A stretch of DNA of 64,000 nt from Streptomyces longhuiensis (GCF_020616555.1 NZ_CP085173.1:7704001-7768000); one strand, 5' to 3'; numbered from the stretch's first letter, positions 32,854 to 41,685 are shown. Notes: generated by a model not told the origin, from the letters alone. Numbers and translations are program-made.

Positions 32854-34488
32854 CTATCCGCCGTATCCGACCTCCCCCCTCGTGATGTCCCGGAGCCGGC
32901 CTCCCTCCATGAGCAGCGTCCGCGTGACCCCGATGGACTTCAGGAACGGCAGATCGTGGCTCGCCACGAGCAGCGCGCCCTCGTAGGACTCCAGGGCCGT
33001 GGTCAGCTGCCGGACGCTCGCCAGGTCGAGGTTGTTCGTCGGCTCGTCGAGCATCAGCAGCTGGGGTGCCGGCTCGGCGAGCATCAGGGCCGCGAGGGTC
33101 GCCCTGAACCGCTCGCCGCCCGAGAGGGTCGCCGCCGCCTGATCGGCCCGCGCCCCCTTGAACAGGAAGTGGGCCAGACGCGCCCTGACGCGGTTGTTCG
33201 TCGCCCCGGGAGCGAACCGCGCCACGTTCTCGGCGACGGTCAGGCCCTCGTCGAGCACGTCGAGCCGCTGCGGCAGGAAGCGCAGCGGGACATGCGCCAC
33301 CGCCTCGCCCGCAACGGGACCGAGGTCCCCCGCGATCGTGCGCAGGAGCGTCGTCTTGCCCGAACCGTTGCGCCCCACGAGCGCGATCCGCTCCGGGCCG
33401 CGCACCTCGAACTCGCCCTTCACGCACGCCCCGTAGGCCATCCGCAGCTGACTCAGCGTGAAGACGGAACGGCCGGGCGGCACCGCCGTGTGCGGCAGAT
33501 CGACGCGGATCTCGTCGTCGTCGCGCACGGCGTCCACCGCCTCGTCGAGCCGCTCCTTCGCCTCGGCGAGCCTGCCCTCGTGCAGTTGGCGGTGCTTGCC
33601 CGCGGAGACCTGGGCCTGCCGTTTGCGCTGGGCCATGATCGCCTTGGGCTCGCGCTTGGTGTCCCACATCTTCTGTCCGTAGCGCTTGCGCCGGGACAAC
33701 TTGACCTGGGCGTCAGCCAGTTCGCGCTTCTGCTTCTTCAGGTCGGCGTCGGCGACCCGCACCATGCGCTCCGCCGCCTCCTGCTCGGTCGCGAGCGCCT
33801 CCTCGTACGCGGAGAGGTTCCCGCCGTAGCGGACGAGGCCGCCCGGGCGCAGATCGGCGATCTGGTCGACCCGTTCGAGGAGTTCACGGTCGTGGCTGAC
33901 CACGACCATGACGCCCGGCCACGCCTCGACGGCCGCGTACAGGCGCCTGCGCGCGGTCAGGTCGAGGTTGTTCGTCGGCTCGTCGAGCAGCAGGACGTCG
34001 GGGCGGCGCAGGAGCAGCGCGGCGAGGCGGATCAGTACGGACTCGCCTCCCGAGAGCTCGCCGACGGTGCGGTCGAGACCGATGCGGCCCAGGCCGAGCC
34101 CGTCCAGGGTCGCGACGGCGCGCTCCTCGACGTCCCAGTCGTCGCCGACCGCGGTGAAGTGCTCGTCGCGTACGTCGCCCGCCTCGATGGCGTGCAGCGC
34201 GGCCCGGGCACGTGCGATGCCGAGGGCCTCGTCCACGCGGAGCGAGGTTTCGAGGGTCACGTTCTGCGGCAGGTAGCCGACCTCGCCCGACACTTTCACC
34301 GTGCCGTCGGTCGGGACGAGTTCTTCGGCGATGAGCTTCAACAGCGTTGATTTTCCGGCGCCGTTGAGGCCGATGAGCCCGGTCCTGCCGGGGCCGAACG
34401 CGGCCTGGAGGCCGTCGAAGACCCGAGTGCCGTCGGGCCAGGCGTAGGTGAGGGAGGTGCAGGTGACGGATGTGGGGGAGGTAGACAT
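32854..34488 (-). CDS. ABC-F family ATPase
   Basis: This 544-residue soluble protein has two ATP-binding cassettes. The first has Walker A GLNGAGKST (40-48), signature LSGGE and LLLDEPTNNLDL. The second has GRNGSGKTT, TLSGGERFR and MLDEPTNNLDLA. A charged linker of about 100 residues (LKKQKRELADAQVKLSRRKRYGQ) joins them. There are no membrane helices. ABC-F proteins act at the ribosomal E site, either as housekeeping translation factors or as antibiotic-protection proteins. The start is ATG 34488. A long leader of about 350 nt precedes it, which would suit drug-responsive attenuation. Confidence 0.9.
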   Translation of the reverse strand: MSTSPTSVTCTSLTYAWPDGTRVFDGLQAAFGPGRTGLIGLNGAGKSTLLKLIAEELVPTDGTVKVSGEVGYLPQNVTLETSLRVDEALGIARARAALHAIEAGDVRDEHFTAVGDDWDVEERAVATLDGLGLGRIGLDRTVGELSGGESVLIRLAALLLRRPDVLLLDEPTNNLDLTARRRLYAAVEAWPGVMVVVSHDRELLERVDQIADLRPGGLVRYGGNLSAYEEALATEQEAAERMVRVADADLKKQKRELADAQVKLSRRKRYGQKMWDTKREPKAIMAQRKRQAQVSAGKHRQLHEGRLAEAKERLDEAVDAVRDDDEIRVDLPHTAVPPGRSVFTLSQLRMAYGACVKGEFEVRGPERIALVGRNGSGKTTLLRTIAGDLGPVAGEAVAHVPLRFLPQRLDVLDEGLTVAENVARFAPGATNNRVRARLAHFLFKGARADQAAATLSGGERFRATLAALMLAEPAPQLLMLDEPTNNLDLASVRQLTTALESYEGALLVASHDLPFLKSIGVTRTLLMEGGRLRDITRGEVGYGG

Positions 34489-34840
34489 ACGGGCCTCGCG
34501 GTCGCTCGGTGGGAACGGTGGGCAACGCGTCGGGACACCGCGGGCGACGACAGCCGGAAGCAACGAGAGCGCAAAAGGCGCGAAGGACGGTCCCGCGCCG
34601 GATTTCCGGCAGGAGGACGGCTCGATCATCCGAGGTCGCACACGCAGGACACGTGGGGCACCGGTCGGGTGCGCCCGCGTGACGCGGTGTCTCAGAACCT
34701 CAGAAGAGCAACGTCCTACTCCGATCGACGACACCAGGATCAACGGGAACGCTCAACACCGTACGAAGGCGGATGCGGGCCGTCAACGAAATATCGTGTC
34801 CCCCCGCGCCCCCGCCCCCACCCTCCAGGAGGAGGCCCTC
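34489..34840. other. divergent intergenic region with possible ABC-F leader
   Basis: No convincing gene is seen in these 352 bp. On the minus strand a weak promoter-like pair, TTGATC (34743-34738) and TAGGAC (34718-34713, spacer 19), could start a leader of more than 200 nt. That leader contains two small hairpins (GCCGG-ATTT-CCGGC at 34597-34610 and GCGC-N5-GCGC near 34570-34582, the latter followed by a pyrimidine-rich run). The region may carry attenuation of the ABC-F gene. The right end holds the GPP34 ribosome-binding site. Confidence 0.4.
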
Positions 34841-35521
34841 GTGCCCCACGACTCGCTCTCGCTGCCTGCCCGGCTCTGCCTGCTGGGCTTCGACACGGAG
34901 AAAGGCAAGGTCTCCGGCGCCCCGGACCTCGCGCTCTGCGTCCGCGCCGCCGCACTCGTCGAACTGGCCCGGCGCCGCATCATCAGCGACGTGGACGGGG
35001 TCGTCACCCCGGTCTTCGACGCGCGCACCGGCGACCCCGTCCTCGACGAACTGATGGAACTCGCCGAGGAGTCGAGGCCGCGCTCATGGCGTACCTGGAT
35101 CGGCTACCGCTCAGGCGCCGGCCTCGACACCGTGCGCCGTCAACTCGCCTCCGAGGGCTATCTGTCGGCCGAGCGCAAGCGGGCCTTCGGGCTCTTCCCC
35201 GTAACCCGGTACGGCCTGGCGCGCGCCGGATACGTCGAGGTGCTGCGGGCCGAGGTGCTGGGCGCGCTGGAGGGGGCCGAGCCGGCCGACCGGGTGGACG
35301 AGGACGACGCGGTTCTCGCGGTGCTCGCCGCCACGGGCAAGCTGCGCCGGCTGATCGCCGGCAAGGCCCGGCGCACGCACAAGGACCGCCTCGACGAACT
35401 CGCCGCCCGCGCCGGCGCCGTGTCTCCCGAGCTGGGCCGGAGCCTGGGCGACATCCGCGCCGCGCTCGCCGCGGCCGTCAAGGCGGCGGAGGCGGCGCGG
35501 GCCTCGGCGGGCGGGGGCTGA
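34841..35521 (+). CDS. GOLPH3/VPS74 (GPP34) family protein
   Basis: This 226-residue helical protein belongs to the GPP34 family, whose eukaryotic members bind phosphatidylinositol-4-phosphate. Actinomycetes carry several paralogues of unknown function. Family features are the opening SLPARLCLLGFDTEKGKV, AAALVELARRRII and the late segment LAATGKLRRLIAGKARRTHKDRL. The start is GTG 34841 behind a strong AGGAGGAGG. It may associate with membranes through its positively charged face. No partner gene is adjacent. Confidence 0.85.
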   Translation: MPHDSLSLPARLCLLGFDTEKGKVSGAPDLALCVRAAALVELARRRIISDVDGVVTPVFDARTGDPVLDELMELAEESRPRSWRTWIGYRSGAGLDTVRRQLASEGYLSAERKRAFGLFPVTRYGLARAGYVEVLRAEVLGALEGAEPADRVDEDDAVLAVLAATGKLRRLIAGKARRTHKDRLDELAARAGAVSPELGRSLGDIRAALAAAVKAAEAARASAGGG

Positions 35522-35601
35522 GCGCGGGGTGAGCGCTCATCACACGTACGTGTCGGATTCCTGCCAGCCGCGCCCCGGGACCGGATGGTTTGCTGTCCGG
35601 C

Positions 35602-36447
35602 ATGACGAACCGTACGCACCTGAATGACCAGGCCCTGGCCTTCCGTTCGCAGCATGTCGCCGGTAGCCCGCTCGTCCTGCCCAATGCCTGGGACGTCGCG
35701 AGTGCCCGCATCGTCGCGGACGCCGGAGCCACCGCTGTCGCCACCACCAGCGCCGGTCTGGCCTGGGACCTCGGGGCGGCGGACGGGGACCGGCTCGGCA
35801 GGGACGAGGCGCTCGACGCCGTCGCGCGTATCGCCGCCGCCGTGGACGTGCCGGTGACCGCGGACATCGAGAGCGGCTACGCCGACGCGGCCCGGGACGT
35901 CGCCATCACCGTGCGTGCCGTGCTCGACGCCGGAGCGGTCGGCGTCAACATCGAGGACGCCTGGCACGGCGGGAGCGCGCCGCTGCGGCCCGTGGAGGCG
36001 CAGGCGGAGCGGATCGCGGTGGCCCGTGCCGCGGCGGACGCGGAGGGCGTGGCGCTGTTCGTGAACGCCCGTACCGACACGTATCTGATGGGCACGGGGG
36101 AGCCGGAGGAGCGGCTCGCGGCGACGCTGGAGCGGTCCGCGGCCTACCTCGCGGCGGGTGCTGACGGGATCTTCGTGCCGGGTGTCGTCGACCCGGTGAC
36201 CGTGAAGGCGCTCGTCGCCGGCGTCGAGGGGCCGCTCGGCGTGATGGCGTGGCCCGGGGCGCCGTCCGTGGCCGAGTTCGCCGCGCTCGGCGTCGCCCGG
36301 ATCAGCGTCGGCGCGGGTATCGCGCAGGCCGCGCACGCCCTCGTCCGCAGGGCGGCCCGGGAACTGCTCACGGAGGGAACGTACGGGAGCCTCGCCGGTG
36401 GTCTCGCTTACGGGGAGCTCAACGCCTTGCTCGGCGGCGGGAGTTGA
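35602..36447 (+). CDS. isocitrate lyase / PEP mutase superfamily protein
   Basis: This 281-residue TIM-barrel protein belongs to the phosphonomutase/2-methylisocitrate-lyase-like group. The N-terminal LVLPNAWDVASARIVADAGATAVATTSAGLAW is typical when read in parts. The metal-binding region VPVTADIESGYADAA, NIEDAWHGG and FVNARTDTYL follow. The Cys of the KKCGH-type lyase loop is absent, as in the broad subgroup that acts on unknown 2-oxo acids or carboxyphosphonate-like substrates. The start is ATG 35602. There is no operon partner. Confidence 0.85.
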   Translation: MTNRTHLNDQALAFRSQHVAGSPLVLPNAWDVASARIVADAGATAVATTSAGLAWDLGAADGDRLGRDEALDAVARIAAAVDVPVTADIESGYADAARDVAITVRAVLDAGAVGVNIEDAWHGGSAPLRPVEAQAERIAVARAAADAEGVALFVNARTDTYLMGTGEPEERLAATLERSAAYLAAGADGIFVPGVVDPVTVKALVAGVEGPLGVMAWPGAPSVAEFAALGVARISVGAGIAQAAHALVRRAARELLTEGTYGSLAGGLAYGELNALLGGGS

Positions 36448-36474
36448 CCCCGGGGGGTCGGGCTGGTCGGGTGG

Positions 36475-36891
36475 TCAGTACGCGTCCCGCATCAGTTCCG
36501 CGAGGTCGCCGTCCAGGTCCACGTGCAGATGCTCGTCGCCCATCGGCACCATCGCCGCCGTGCTGCTGAGGAAGCGGCGCAGCTCGCCCGTCCGGATGTG
36601 CACGATCGCCGTGCCCTCGTGGGCGTGGAACTCCAGGACCGTGCGGTCGAAGCCGTACGGCCGTACGCGGACGTCGCCCGCACCGGCCGGCTCCCCCACC
36701 CCGGCCGAGAGCAGTTCGCGGGCGAAGGTCCAGCTCACGTCGACGCCCTCGAGTGTGGCCGGCGCGGGGAACGACATGCGCACGGCGAAGGGGTCCCGCA
36801 TGTCGTAGCGCAACGTCGCGGGAATGGTCGACATCCGCGGCGCGGCGGCGACGAGACGGGCCTCTACGGCTTGCTCGATGACGGAGGACAA
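36475..36891 (-). CDS. SsgA-like sporulation / cell-division regulator (SALP)
   Basis: This 138-residue protein belongs to the SsgA family, found only in morphologically complex actinomycetes. Family members guide FtsZ placement and peptidoglycan synthesis during sporulation septation. Recognisable segments are LRYDMRDPFAVRMSF, DVSWTFARELLSAGV, VRVRPYGFDRTVLEFHAHEG and LRRFLSSTAAMVPMGDE. The TTG start at 36891 has GGGAG 6 nt upstream and gives the typical SALP length. Upstream in-frame sequence is Arg/Ala-rich repeat translation and is rejected. Which SALP (SsgC to SsgG type) it is cannot be told. Confidence 0.88.
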   Translation of the reverse strand: MSSVIEQAVEARLVAAAPRMSTIPATLRYDMRDPFAVRMSFPAPATLEGVDVSWTFARELLSAGVGEPAGAGDVRVRPYGFDRTVLEFHAHEGTAIVHIRTGELRRFLSSTAAMVPMGDEHLHVDLDGDLAELMRDAY

Positions 36892-36939
36892 CGCCTGCTC
36901 CCTTGTGACGGCTGAACGGACGGCGGTTCGGGCAACAGC

Positions 36940-37059
36940 TCGGACGGCGAGTCGGACGGCATGTCGGACGACGGGTGGGACTCCCCGCCACTTGAAGAGA
37001 CGGCGGAACGAGGGAATCCGTGCACCCGACGGCTCAGGAAGGTGAGTGACCTCGGTCAC
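36940..37059. repeat. 12-bp triplet repeat and a GTGACC-TC-GGTCAC dyad
   Basis: Three 12-bp units starting TCGGACG lie at 36940, 36952 and 36964 upstream of the ssgA-like gene. A perfect 14-bp dyad GTGACC-TC-GGTCAC is at 37046-37059, between the divergent ssgA-like and BNR genes, and resembles a GntR-type operator. Its user is unknown. Confidence 0.45.
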
Positions 37060-37127
37060 CGGCAGGCGTCGTTCCGGTCGGCAGGCCGTCTGGACGGGGC
37101 CGGGGGAGTGGGCTAGCTTCGCCCGCC

Positions 37128-38261
37128 ATGAGGGGCATGGGGAAGACGAGACGCATGGTGTCCATGGGGCTGGTCGGGGCGGCACTCGCCCTGGCGTTCG
37201 CTCCGGCGGGTCCGGCGCAGGCCGACGGTGCGCAGGCCGCCGGTTCACAGGCAGACGCCGCGAAAGCCGGTGGAGGGCACGCGCAGGTGCAGCCGCATTG
37301 GGCGCTGAAGGAATCCGGCACGGACGCGCGGTTCCGAGGGCTTGCCGCCGTGAGCCGCGACGCGGCCTGGGTGGCCGGGAGCAAGGGCACGGTGCTCCGC
37401 ACCTCGGACGGCGGCGCCCACTGGCGGAACGTGTCCCCGCCCGGCGCGGGCGAGCTGGAGTTCCGTGACATCGAGGCCTTCGACGGCCGGCGTGCGGTCG
37501 TCCTCGCGATCGGTGAGGGCGACGCCTCACGGGTGTTCCGCACGGACGACGGCGGGGCCACCTGGACCGAGTCCTTCCGCAACCCCGACCCGAAGGCGTT
37601 CTACGACTGCCTGACGTTCTTCGACGCGCGCCACGGCCTCGCGATGAGCGACCCCGTCGACGGCAAGTACCGGATCCTGTCCACGCGCGACGGAGGACGC
37701 TCCTGGCGCGTCCTGCCCAGCGACGGCATGCCCGCGGCGCAGGAGGGCGAGGCAGGGTTCGCGGCGAGCGGCCAGTGCCTGGTCAGCTCCGGCCCGCGCG
37801 ACGTGTGGCTGGCCACCGGCGGTGCAGCACGCGCGCGCGTGCTGCACTCGTCGGACCGTGGCCTGACCTGGCGGGCGACCGACGCCCCGATCCCGGCGGG
37901 CGACCCGGCGCGCGGCGTCTTCGGCCTCGCGTTCCGCGACCGTACGCACGGCATCGCGGTCGGCGGCGACTACCGCGCGGACCAGGCGTCGCCCCGGGCC
38001 TCGGCCACGACGCGCGACGGCGGCCGCACCTGGACGGCGTCCGCCGCCCCCGTCCCCGCCTACCGCTCGGGCGTCAGCTGGCTCCCGCACAGCCGCACGA
38101 GCGCCCTGGCGGTCGGCCCGACGGGGACCGACCTCACGCTCGACGCGGGCCGCACCTGGCGCACCGTCGACACGGGCTCGTACGACACGGTGGACTGCAC
38201 GCACGACGGCGCGTGCTGGGCCTCGGGCGAGAAGGGACGCGTAGCCCGGCTGGAACGGTGA
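37128..38261 (+). CDS. secreted BNR/Asp-box beta-propeller protein (YCF48-like)
   Basis: This 377-residue exported protein has a signal peptide covering residues 1-32 (VGAALALAFAPAGPAQA). Repeated Asp-box motifs follow in propeller blades: SDGGAHWRN, DDGGATWTE, DGGRSWRV, SDRGLTWRA, DGGRTWTA and DAGRTWRT. It is often annotated as oxidoreductase, but no redox cofactor motif is visible; sialidase-fold relatives and photosystem assembly factor YCF48 share the fold. ATG 37128 has no Shine-Dalgarno sequence. TGGACG-N17-TAGCTT ends 8 nt upstream, so the mRNA is probably leaderless. The function is unknown. Confidence 0.82.
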   Translation: MRGMGKTRRMVSMGLVGAALALAFAPAGPAQADGAQAAGSQADAAKAGGGHAQVQPHWALKESGTDARFRGLAAVSRDAAWVAGSKGTVLRTSDGGAHWRNVSPPGAGELEFRDIEAFDGRRAVVLAIGEGDASRVFRTDDGGATWTESFRNPDPKAFYDCLTFFDARHGLAMSDPVDGKYRILSTRDGGRSWRVLPSDGMPAAQEGEAGFAASGQCLVSSGPRDVWLATGGAARARVLHSSDRGLTWRATDAPIPAGDPARGVFGLAFRDRTHGIAVGGDYRADQASPRASATTRDGGRTWTASAAPVPAYRSGVSWLPHSRTSALAVGPTGTDLTLDAGRTWRTVDTGSYDTVDCTHDGACWASGEKGRVARLER

Positions 38262-38278
38262 CCGGGGGCCGGAGCCGA

Positions 38279-38578
38279 CTAGCCGGCCAACTGCTGCCGG
38301 AATCGGGCCAGTTCGGGCGCCGTCTTCGTCGCGATGAACTCCGTGACGCGGTACGCGCACACGTCGCCGGTGACGAAGGGGTCGGCCGCCGTGATCTTCT
38401 CGATCTGCGTGCGGTCGTCCCCGACGGCGAGGATGATCCCGCCGTCGCGCGGGTTCTTGCGGCCGGAGGCGATGAAGACACCGGCTTCGTACTGCTCGTC
38501 GAGCCAGGCGACGTGCGCTTCGAGAAGCGGGTCGACGCGCTCGACCGGGGCCGTGTAGGTCAGCTCAAGTACAAACAT
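38279..38578 (-). CDS. YciI-family protein
   Basis: This 99-residue ferredoxin-like-fold protein has the family core MFVLELTYTAPVERVDPLLEAH (split), VFIASGRKNPRDGGIILA and DPFVTGDVCAYRVTEF. The His/Asp pair proposed as catalytic in YciI is seen as EAHVAWLDE with DPF. The role is unknown; some relatives are lactone or dehalogenase-like enzymes. The start ATG 38578 has no ribosome-binding site, and TAGCCT lies 7 nt upstream (leaderless candidate). It is divergent from the endonuclease V gene. Confidence 0.85.
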   Translation of the reverse strand: MFVLELTYTAPVERVDPLLEAHVAWLDEQYEAGVFIASGRKNPRDGGIILAVGDDRTQIEKITAADPFVTGDVCAYRVTEFIATKTAPELARFRQQLAG

Positions 38579-38633
38579 GATCGCCAGGCTACCCGTGGCC
38601 CGCCGGCGCCCCCGACCTATGGTGGTCGCCATC

Positions 38634-39338
38634 ATGAGCCACCAACAGATCCCTGCCGACTGGCCCACCGACGAGCGCTCCGCACGCGCGGTCCAGGACG
38701 AACTGCGCGCCCGCGTCGTCCTCGACGAGCCGGGGCCCCCGCCCGGTACCGGATTCGTCACCGGTGTCGACGTGGCCTACGACGACGAGCGCGACCTCGT
38801 CGCCGCGGCGGCCGTCGTGCTCGACGCGGCGACCCTCGACGTCGTGGAGGAGGCCACCACCGTCGGCCGGATCTCCTTCCCGTACGTGCCGGGCCTGCTG
38901 GCCTTCCGGGAGATCCCGACCGTCGTCGCCGCCCTGGAGAAGCTCAACTCCCGCCCCGGGCTCGTCGTCTGCGACGGGTACGGCCTGGCCCACCCGCGCC
39001 GCTTCGGCCTCGCCAGCCACCTCGGTGTCCTGACGGGACTGCCCACGATCGGCGTCGCGAAGAACCCGTTCACCTTCACGCACGAGGAGCCGGACGCTGC
39101 GCGCGGCAGCACGGCGCCCCTGCTGGACGGCGACGAGGAGGTCGGCCGGGCCCTGCGCACCCGCGACGGCGTCAAACCCGTCTACGTCTCCGTCGGCCAC
39201 CGCGCGAGCCTGGACACCGCGTGCGCCCACACCCTGAGCCTCACGCCGAACTACCGCCAGCCCGAAACGACCCGCAGGGCGGACGCGCTGTGCAGGCGGG
39301 CGCTGGCGGAGGCCCAGGAGAAGGTGACGCGCCCGTAG
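38634..39338 (+). CDS. nfi: endonuclease V (deoxyinosine 3' endonuclease)
   Basis: This 234-residue repair enzyme nicks DNA one base 3' of deoxyinosine. The acidic active site is visible as Asp46 (GVDVAYD), Glu93 (FPYVPGLLAFRE, with the PYVP wedge Tyr84) and Asp114 (VVCDGYGLAHPRRFG). LPTIGVAKNPF follows. ATG 38634 is preferred over longer in-frame starts, which lack family sequence and overlap the divergent yciI start. The stop codon lies inside the first unit of the 39335 repeat array. Confidence 0.9.
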   Translation: MSHQQIPADWPTDERSARAVQDELRARVVLDEPGPPPGTGFVTGVDVAYDDERDLVAAAAVVLDAATLDVVEEATTVGRISFPYVPGLLAFREIPTVVAALEKLNSRPGLVVCDGYGLAHPRRFGLASHLGVLTGLPTIGVAKNPFTFTHEEPDAARGSTAPLLDGDEEVGRALRTRDGVKPVYVSVGHRASLDTACAHTLSLTPNYRQPETTRRADALCRRALAEAQEKVTRP

Positions 39339-39709
39339 CCACCAGCCGTGTCCTCGGCGGACAAGCCCAGGGCGCGTCACCCGCGCGCGTAGCGACTCGG
39401 TATCGCGTCGCGGTCACTCGCATCGGGCACGCGTGAGGGCCGGGGGAGGGCCCCGCGCGCGTGGCCACCTGCCGTGTCCTCGGCAAGGCAAGCCCAGGGC
39501 GCGTCACCCGCGCGCGTGGCGACTCGGTATCGCGTCGCGGTCACTCGCATCGGGCACGTGCGAGGGCCACGCGCGCGTGGCCACCTGCCGTGTCCTCGGC
39601 GGGCAACCCCAGGGCGCGTCACCCGCGCGCGTAGCGACTCGGTACCGCGTCGCGGCCATTCGCATCGGGCACGCTTGAGGGCCGGGGGAGGGCCACGCGC
39701 GCGTACTCA
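39335..39709. repeat. tandem repeat of three units, 116-126 bp each
   Basis: Units start at 39335, 39461 and 39577 (GTAGCCACC or GTGGCCACC), each with CCGTGTCCTCGGC, CAGGGCGCGTCACCCGC, CGACTCGGTA and TCGCATCGGGCAC. A partial fourth unit starts at 39703. Unit 2 lacks the GGGGGAGGG stretch at its end, giving a 116-bp spacing to unit 3. The array occupies the 423-bp gap between convergent nfi and the reductase gene, and includes the nfi stop codon. No gene is supported in it. Confidence 0.88.
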
Positions 39710-39761
39710 CCCGCGGGCTGGCCTCCCCCTGTCGCCTGGTCGCTGCCGCGCGCGTAGCCGC

Positions 39762-41003
39762 CTACTGCTCAGCCGCCACCCGGAACCTGATCCCCGCGTC
39801 CTGCAGTCGGGTCGTCAGGGCGTCGCCCATCGCGACGGCCGTGGTGACCTGGCCCGCGGTCTCGGGCAGGTCGTCCAGGGCCAGGCACATCGCGGACTCG
39901 CCGAGCATCTTCGCCGTCTCGTCGTAGCCGGGGTCCCCGCCCGAGACCTCCGTGTACACGCGGCGGCCGCCGCCCTCTCCGACGAAGCGCACCGAGAACC
40001 AGCTCGCCGCGCGCCGAGCCTCGTCCGGCCCGTCACCCGGCTTGAGCCGCCCCGACAACCACCGGCGTGCGGGCGGCAGTTGGGCGGCGGCGAACAGCGC
40101 GCCCGTCGCCGCGACGCCGCCGAACGCGACGGGCAGGTGCCGCACCGCCGCGTAGTGCCGGTAGCGGAAGTCGGGACCGTAGCGCTCCAGCGCCCGCGCG
40201 GAGCGCTGCACGACCTGCGGGTCGATCGTCGGGAGCGGCAGCGCCCACGCGTCGACCTCCTTGGCGTAGCGCGGCGCGCCCGTCGGCGCGTACGCCCTGC
40301 GGCCGACGAGGCGCGGCTGGTGCCGCCGCCGGTCCTGCTGGGCGGCCAGCATCTGCCGGCCCCGCGAGAACTGCGTCAGCGCCGACGCGAACGTGCCGCC
40401 CGAGAACGTCGCGTTCGACCGCACGAACCCGTCGATGCGCAGCGGCACGTCCTCGGGGAGCTGCCCCACCGTGAAGTGCACGCCCAGGTCGTGCGGGATC
40501 GAGTCGAAGCCGCACGCGTGGACGAGGCGCGCCCCGGTCTCCCGCGCGCGGGCGTCGTGCCGCACGTACGTGACGTCGACGAACTCGGGCTCGCCGCACA
40601 GGTCCGTGTAGTCGGTGCCCTCCTCGGCGCACGCGGCCACGAGGTCCTGGCCGTAGGTGACGTACGGGCCGACGGTCGTGGCCACCACGCGCGTGCGGGC
40701 CGCGAGGGCGCGCAGGGACGCCGGGTCGGCGACGTCGGCGCGGACGAGCGGCAGCACGGCGCACGCCGGGTCGATCGCGGTGAGGCGCTCGCGCAGCCGC
40801 TCCAGCTTCCCCGTGTCGCGCCCCGCGACGGCCCACCGCAGTCCCTCGGGCGCGTGCGCCGCCAGATACTCGGCGGTGAGCGCGCCGGTGAAACCGGTCG
40901 CCCCGAAGAGCACGATGTCGTACTCGCGGCCTGTCCTGTCGGCTCTGCCGGGCCTGTCCCGCATGTCCCGATCCTTGCCGTGTCCGCTGTCCTGCCTGGT
41001 CAT
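39762..41003 (-). CDS. saccharopine dehydrogenase-like / trans-acting enoyl reductase family protein
   Basis: This 413-residue protein has an N-terminal Rossmann motif IVLFGATGFTGALTAEYLAAHA (about 30-51, read in parts). TTVGPYVTYGQDLVAACAEEGTDYTDLCGE is the usual family signature, followed by HACGFDSIPHDLGV. Actinobacterial relatives include the trans-acting enoyl reductase of phthiocerol biosynthesis; a lipid or polyketide reductase role is possible but not shown. ATG 41003 is preceded by GAGGGG. It is convergent with nfi across the repeat array and divergent from the MmcQ-like gene. Confidence 0.85.
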   Translation of the reverse strand: MTRQDSGHGKDRDMRDRPGRADRTGREYDIVLFGATGFTGALTAEYLAAHAPEGLRWAVAGRDTGKLERLRERLTAIDPACAVLPLVRADVADPASLRALAARTRVVATTVGPYVTYGQDLVAACAEEGTDYTDLCGEPEFVDVTYVRHDARARETGARLVHACGFDSIPHDLGVHFTVGQLPEDVPLRIDGFVRSNATFSGGTFASALTQFSRGRQMLAAQQDRRRHQPRLVGRRAYAPTGAPRYAKEVDAWALPLPTIDPQVVQRSARALERYGPDFRYRHYAAVRHLPVAFGGVAATGALFAAAQLPPARRWLSGRLKPGDGPDEARRAASWFSVRFVGEGGGRRVYTEVSGGDPGYDETAKMLGESAMCLALDDLPETAGQVTTAVAMGDALTTRLQDAGIRFRVAAEQ

Positions 41004-41103
41004 GACACCCCTCAGCCCTGCGCCCCGCGCCGTTGTCGGTGGCCGAGGCTAGCGTGAGGGGTGAGCGGAGGTTCAGGGGCCCCGCCTGGAGCGGGAGGTC
41101 GTC

Positions 41104-41496
41104 GTGGCCGAGCCGAGGAAGCCGTCGCAGCGGGCGCTCAAGACGTGGGCGCGTGTACGGGAGTTCGCGCTCGGGATGCCGGGGGCCACGGAGGACTTCC
41201 CGTGGGGTGAGACGGTCGCGAAGGTGAACAAGAAGGTGTTCGTGTTCCTCGGTGTCGACGACGGCAGCTTTCCGATGGGGCTCACGGTCAAGCTCAGGGA
41301 CGAGGAGGCGCACGCGCACGCGCTCACGACCCCGGGCGCCGAGCCCGCCGGGTACGGCCTCGGCAAGGCGGGCTGGGTGCGGATACCCCTGGACGTGAAG
41401 GGCGCCCCGGGCGCGGAGCTGCTCTGCGACTGGGTGGAGGAGAGCTATCGGACGGTGGCCACGAAGAAGCTCGTCGCCGAACTGGACGCGCGATGA
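41104..41496 (+). CDS. MmcQ/YjbR family DNA-binding-like protein
   Basis: This 130-residue small alpha/beta protein of the YjbR (CyaY-like fold) family shows MPGATEDFPWGETVAKVNKKVFVFLG and AGWVRIPLDV. The function is unknown; relatives sit next to repair or resistance genes. The start is GTG 41104 with GGGAGG upstream. It stands alone. Confidence 0.82.
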   Translation: MAEPRKPSQRALKTWARVREFALGMPGATEDFPWGETVAKVNKKVFVFLGVDDGSFPMGLTVKLRDEEAHAHALTTPGAEPAGYGLGKAGWVRIPLDVKGAPGAELLCDWVEESYRTVATKKLVAELDAR

Positions 41497-41615
41497 GCGC
41501 CGCCCCCGGGAGCTGACGGCATGCCGTCACAGGCCCGTGCCGCCGAATCCGTACGTGTCTCCTGGCAACACCGCAGCAGCGCGTCGTAAATTACTAAGCG
41601 CTTGCTCTCCAGGGG

Positions 41616-41670
41616 TTGTGCTGAGTGGAACACGTTCTTAGCATCGCTGGTGTTACATCAGTTGTGTCAC
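41616..41670 (+). promoter_or_regulatory. putative promoter and operator of the acyl-CoA operon
   Basis: TTGTGC (41616-41621) and TAGCAT (41639-41644) are spaced by 17 nt. Just downstream, GTGTTACA-N5-TGTGTCAC (41650-41670) is an imperfect dyad (6 of 8 pairs) that would overlap the transcription start. Its right half, TGTGTCA, also occurs inverted in the promoter of the MerR gene at the operon's far end. Confidence 0.5.
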
Positions 41671-41685
41671 AGTGCTGGGGGCTCG

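Noticed and set aside
37534..38360. Minus-strand frame opposite the BNR gene
   Set aside because: Arg/Ala/Gly-rich antisense; the plus strand has six Asp-box motifs and a signal peptide.
39335..39709. Possible CRISPR array
   Set aside because: Units are 116-126 bp and contiguous without unique spacers; no cas genes nearby. The same reasoning applies to the arrays at 2651 and 63531.
39241..39710. Several short open frames with repeated ARVATRYRVA-like peptides
   Set aside because: They only translate the tandem DNA repeat and have no independent support.
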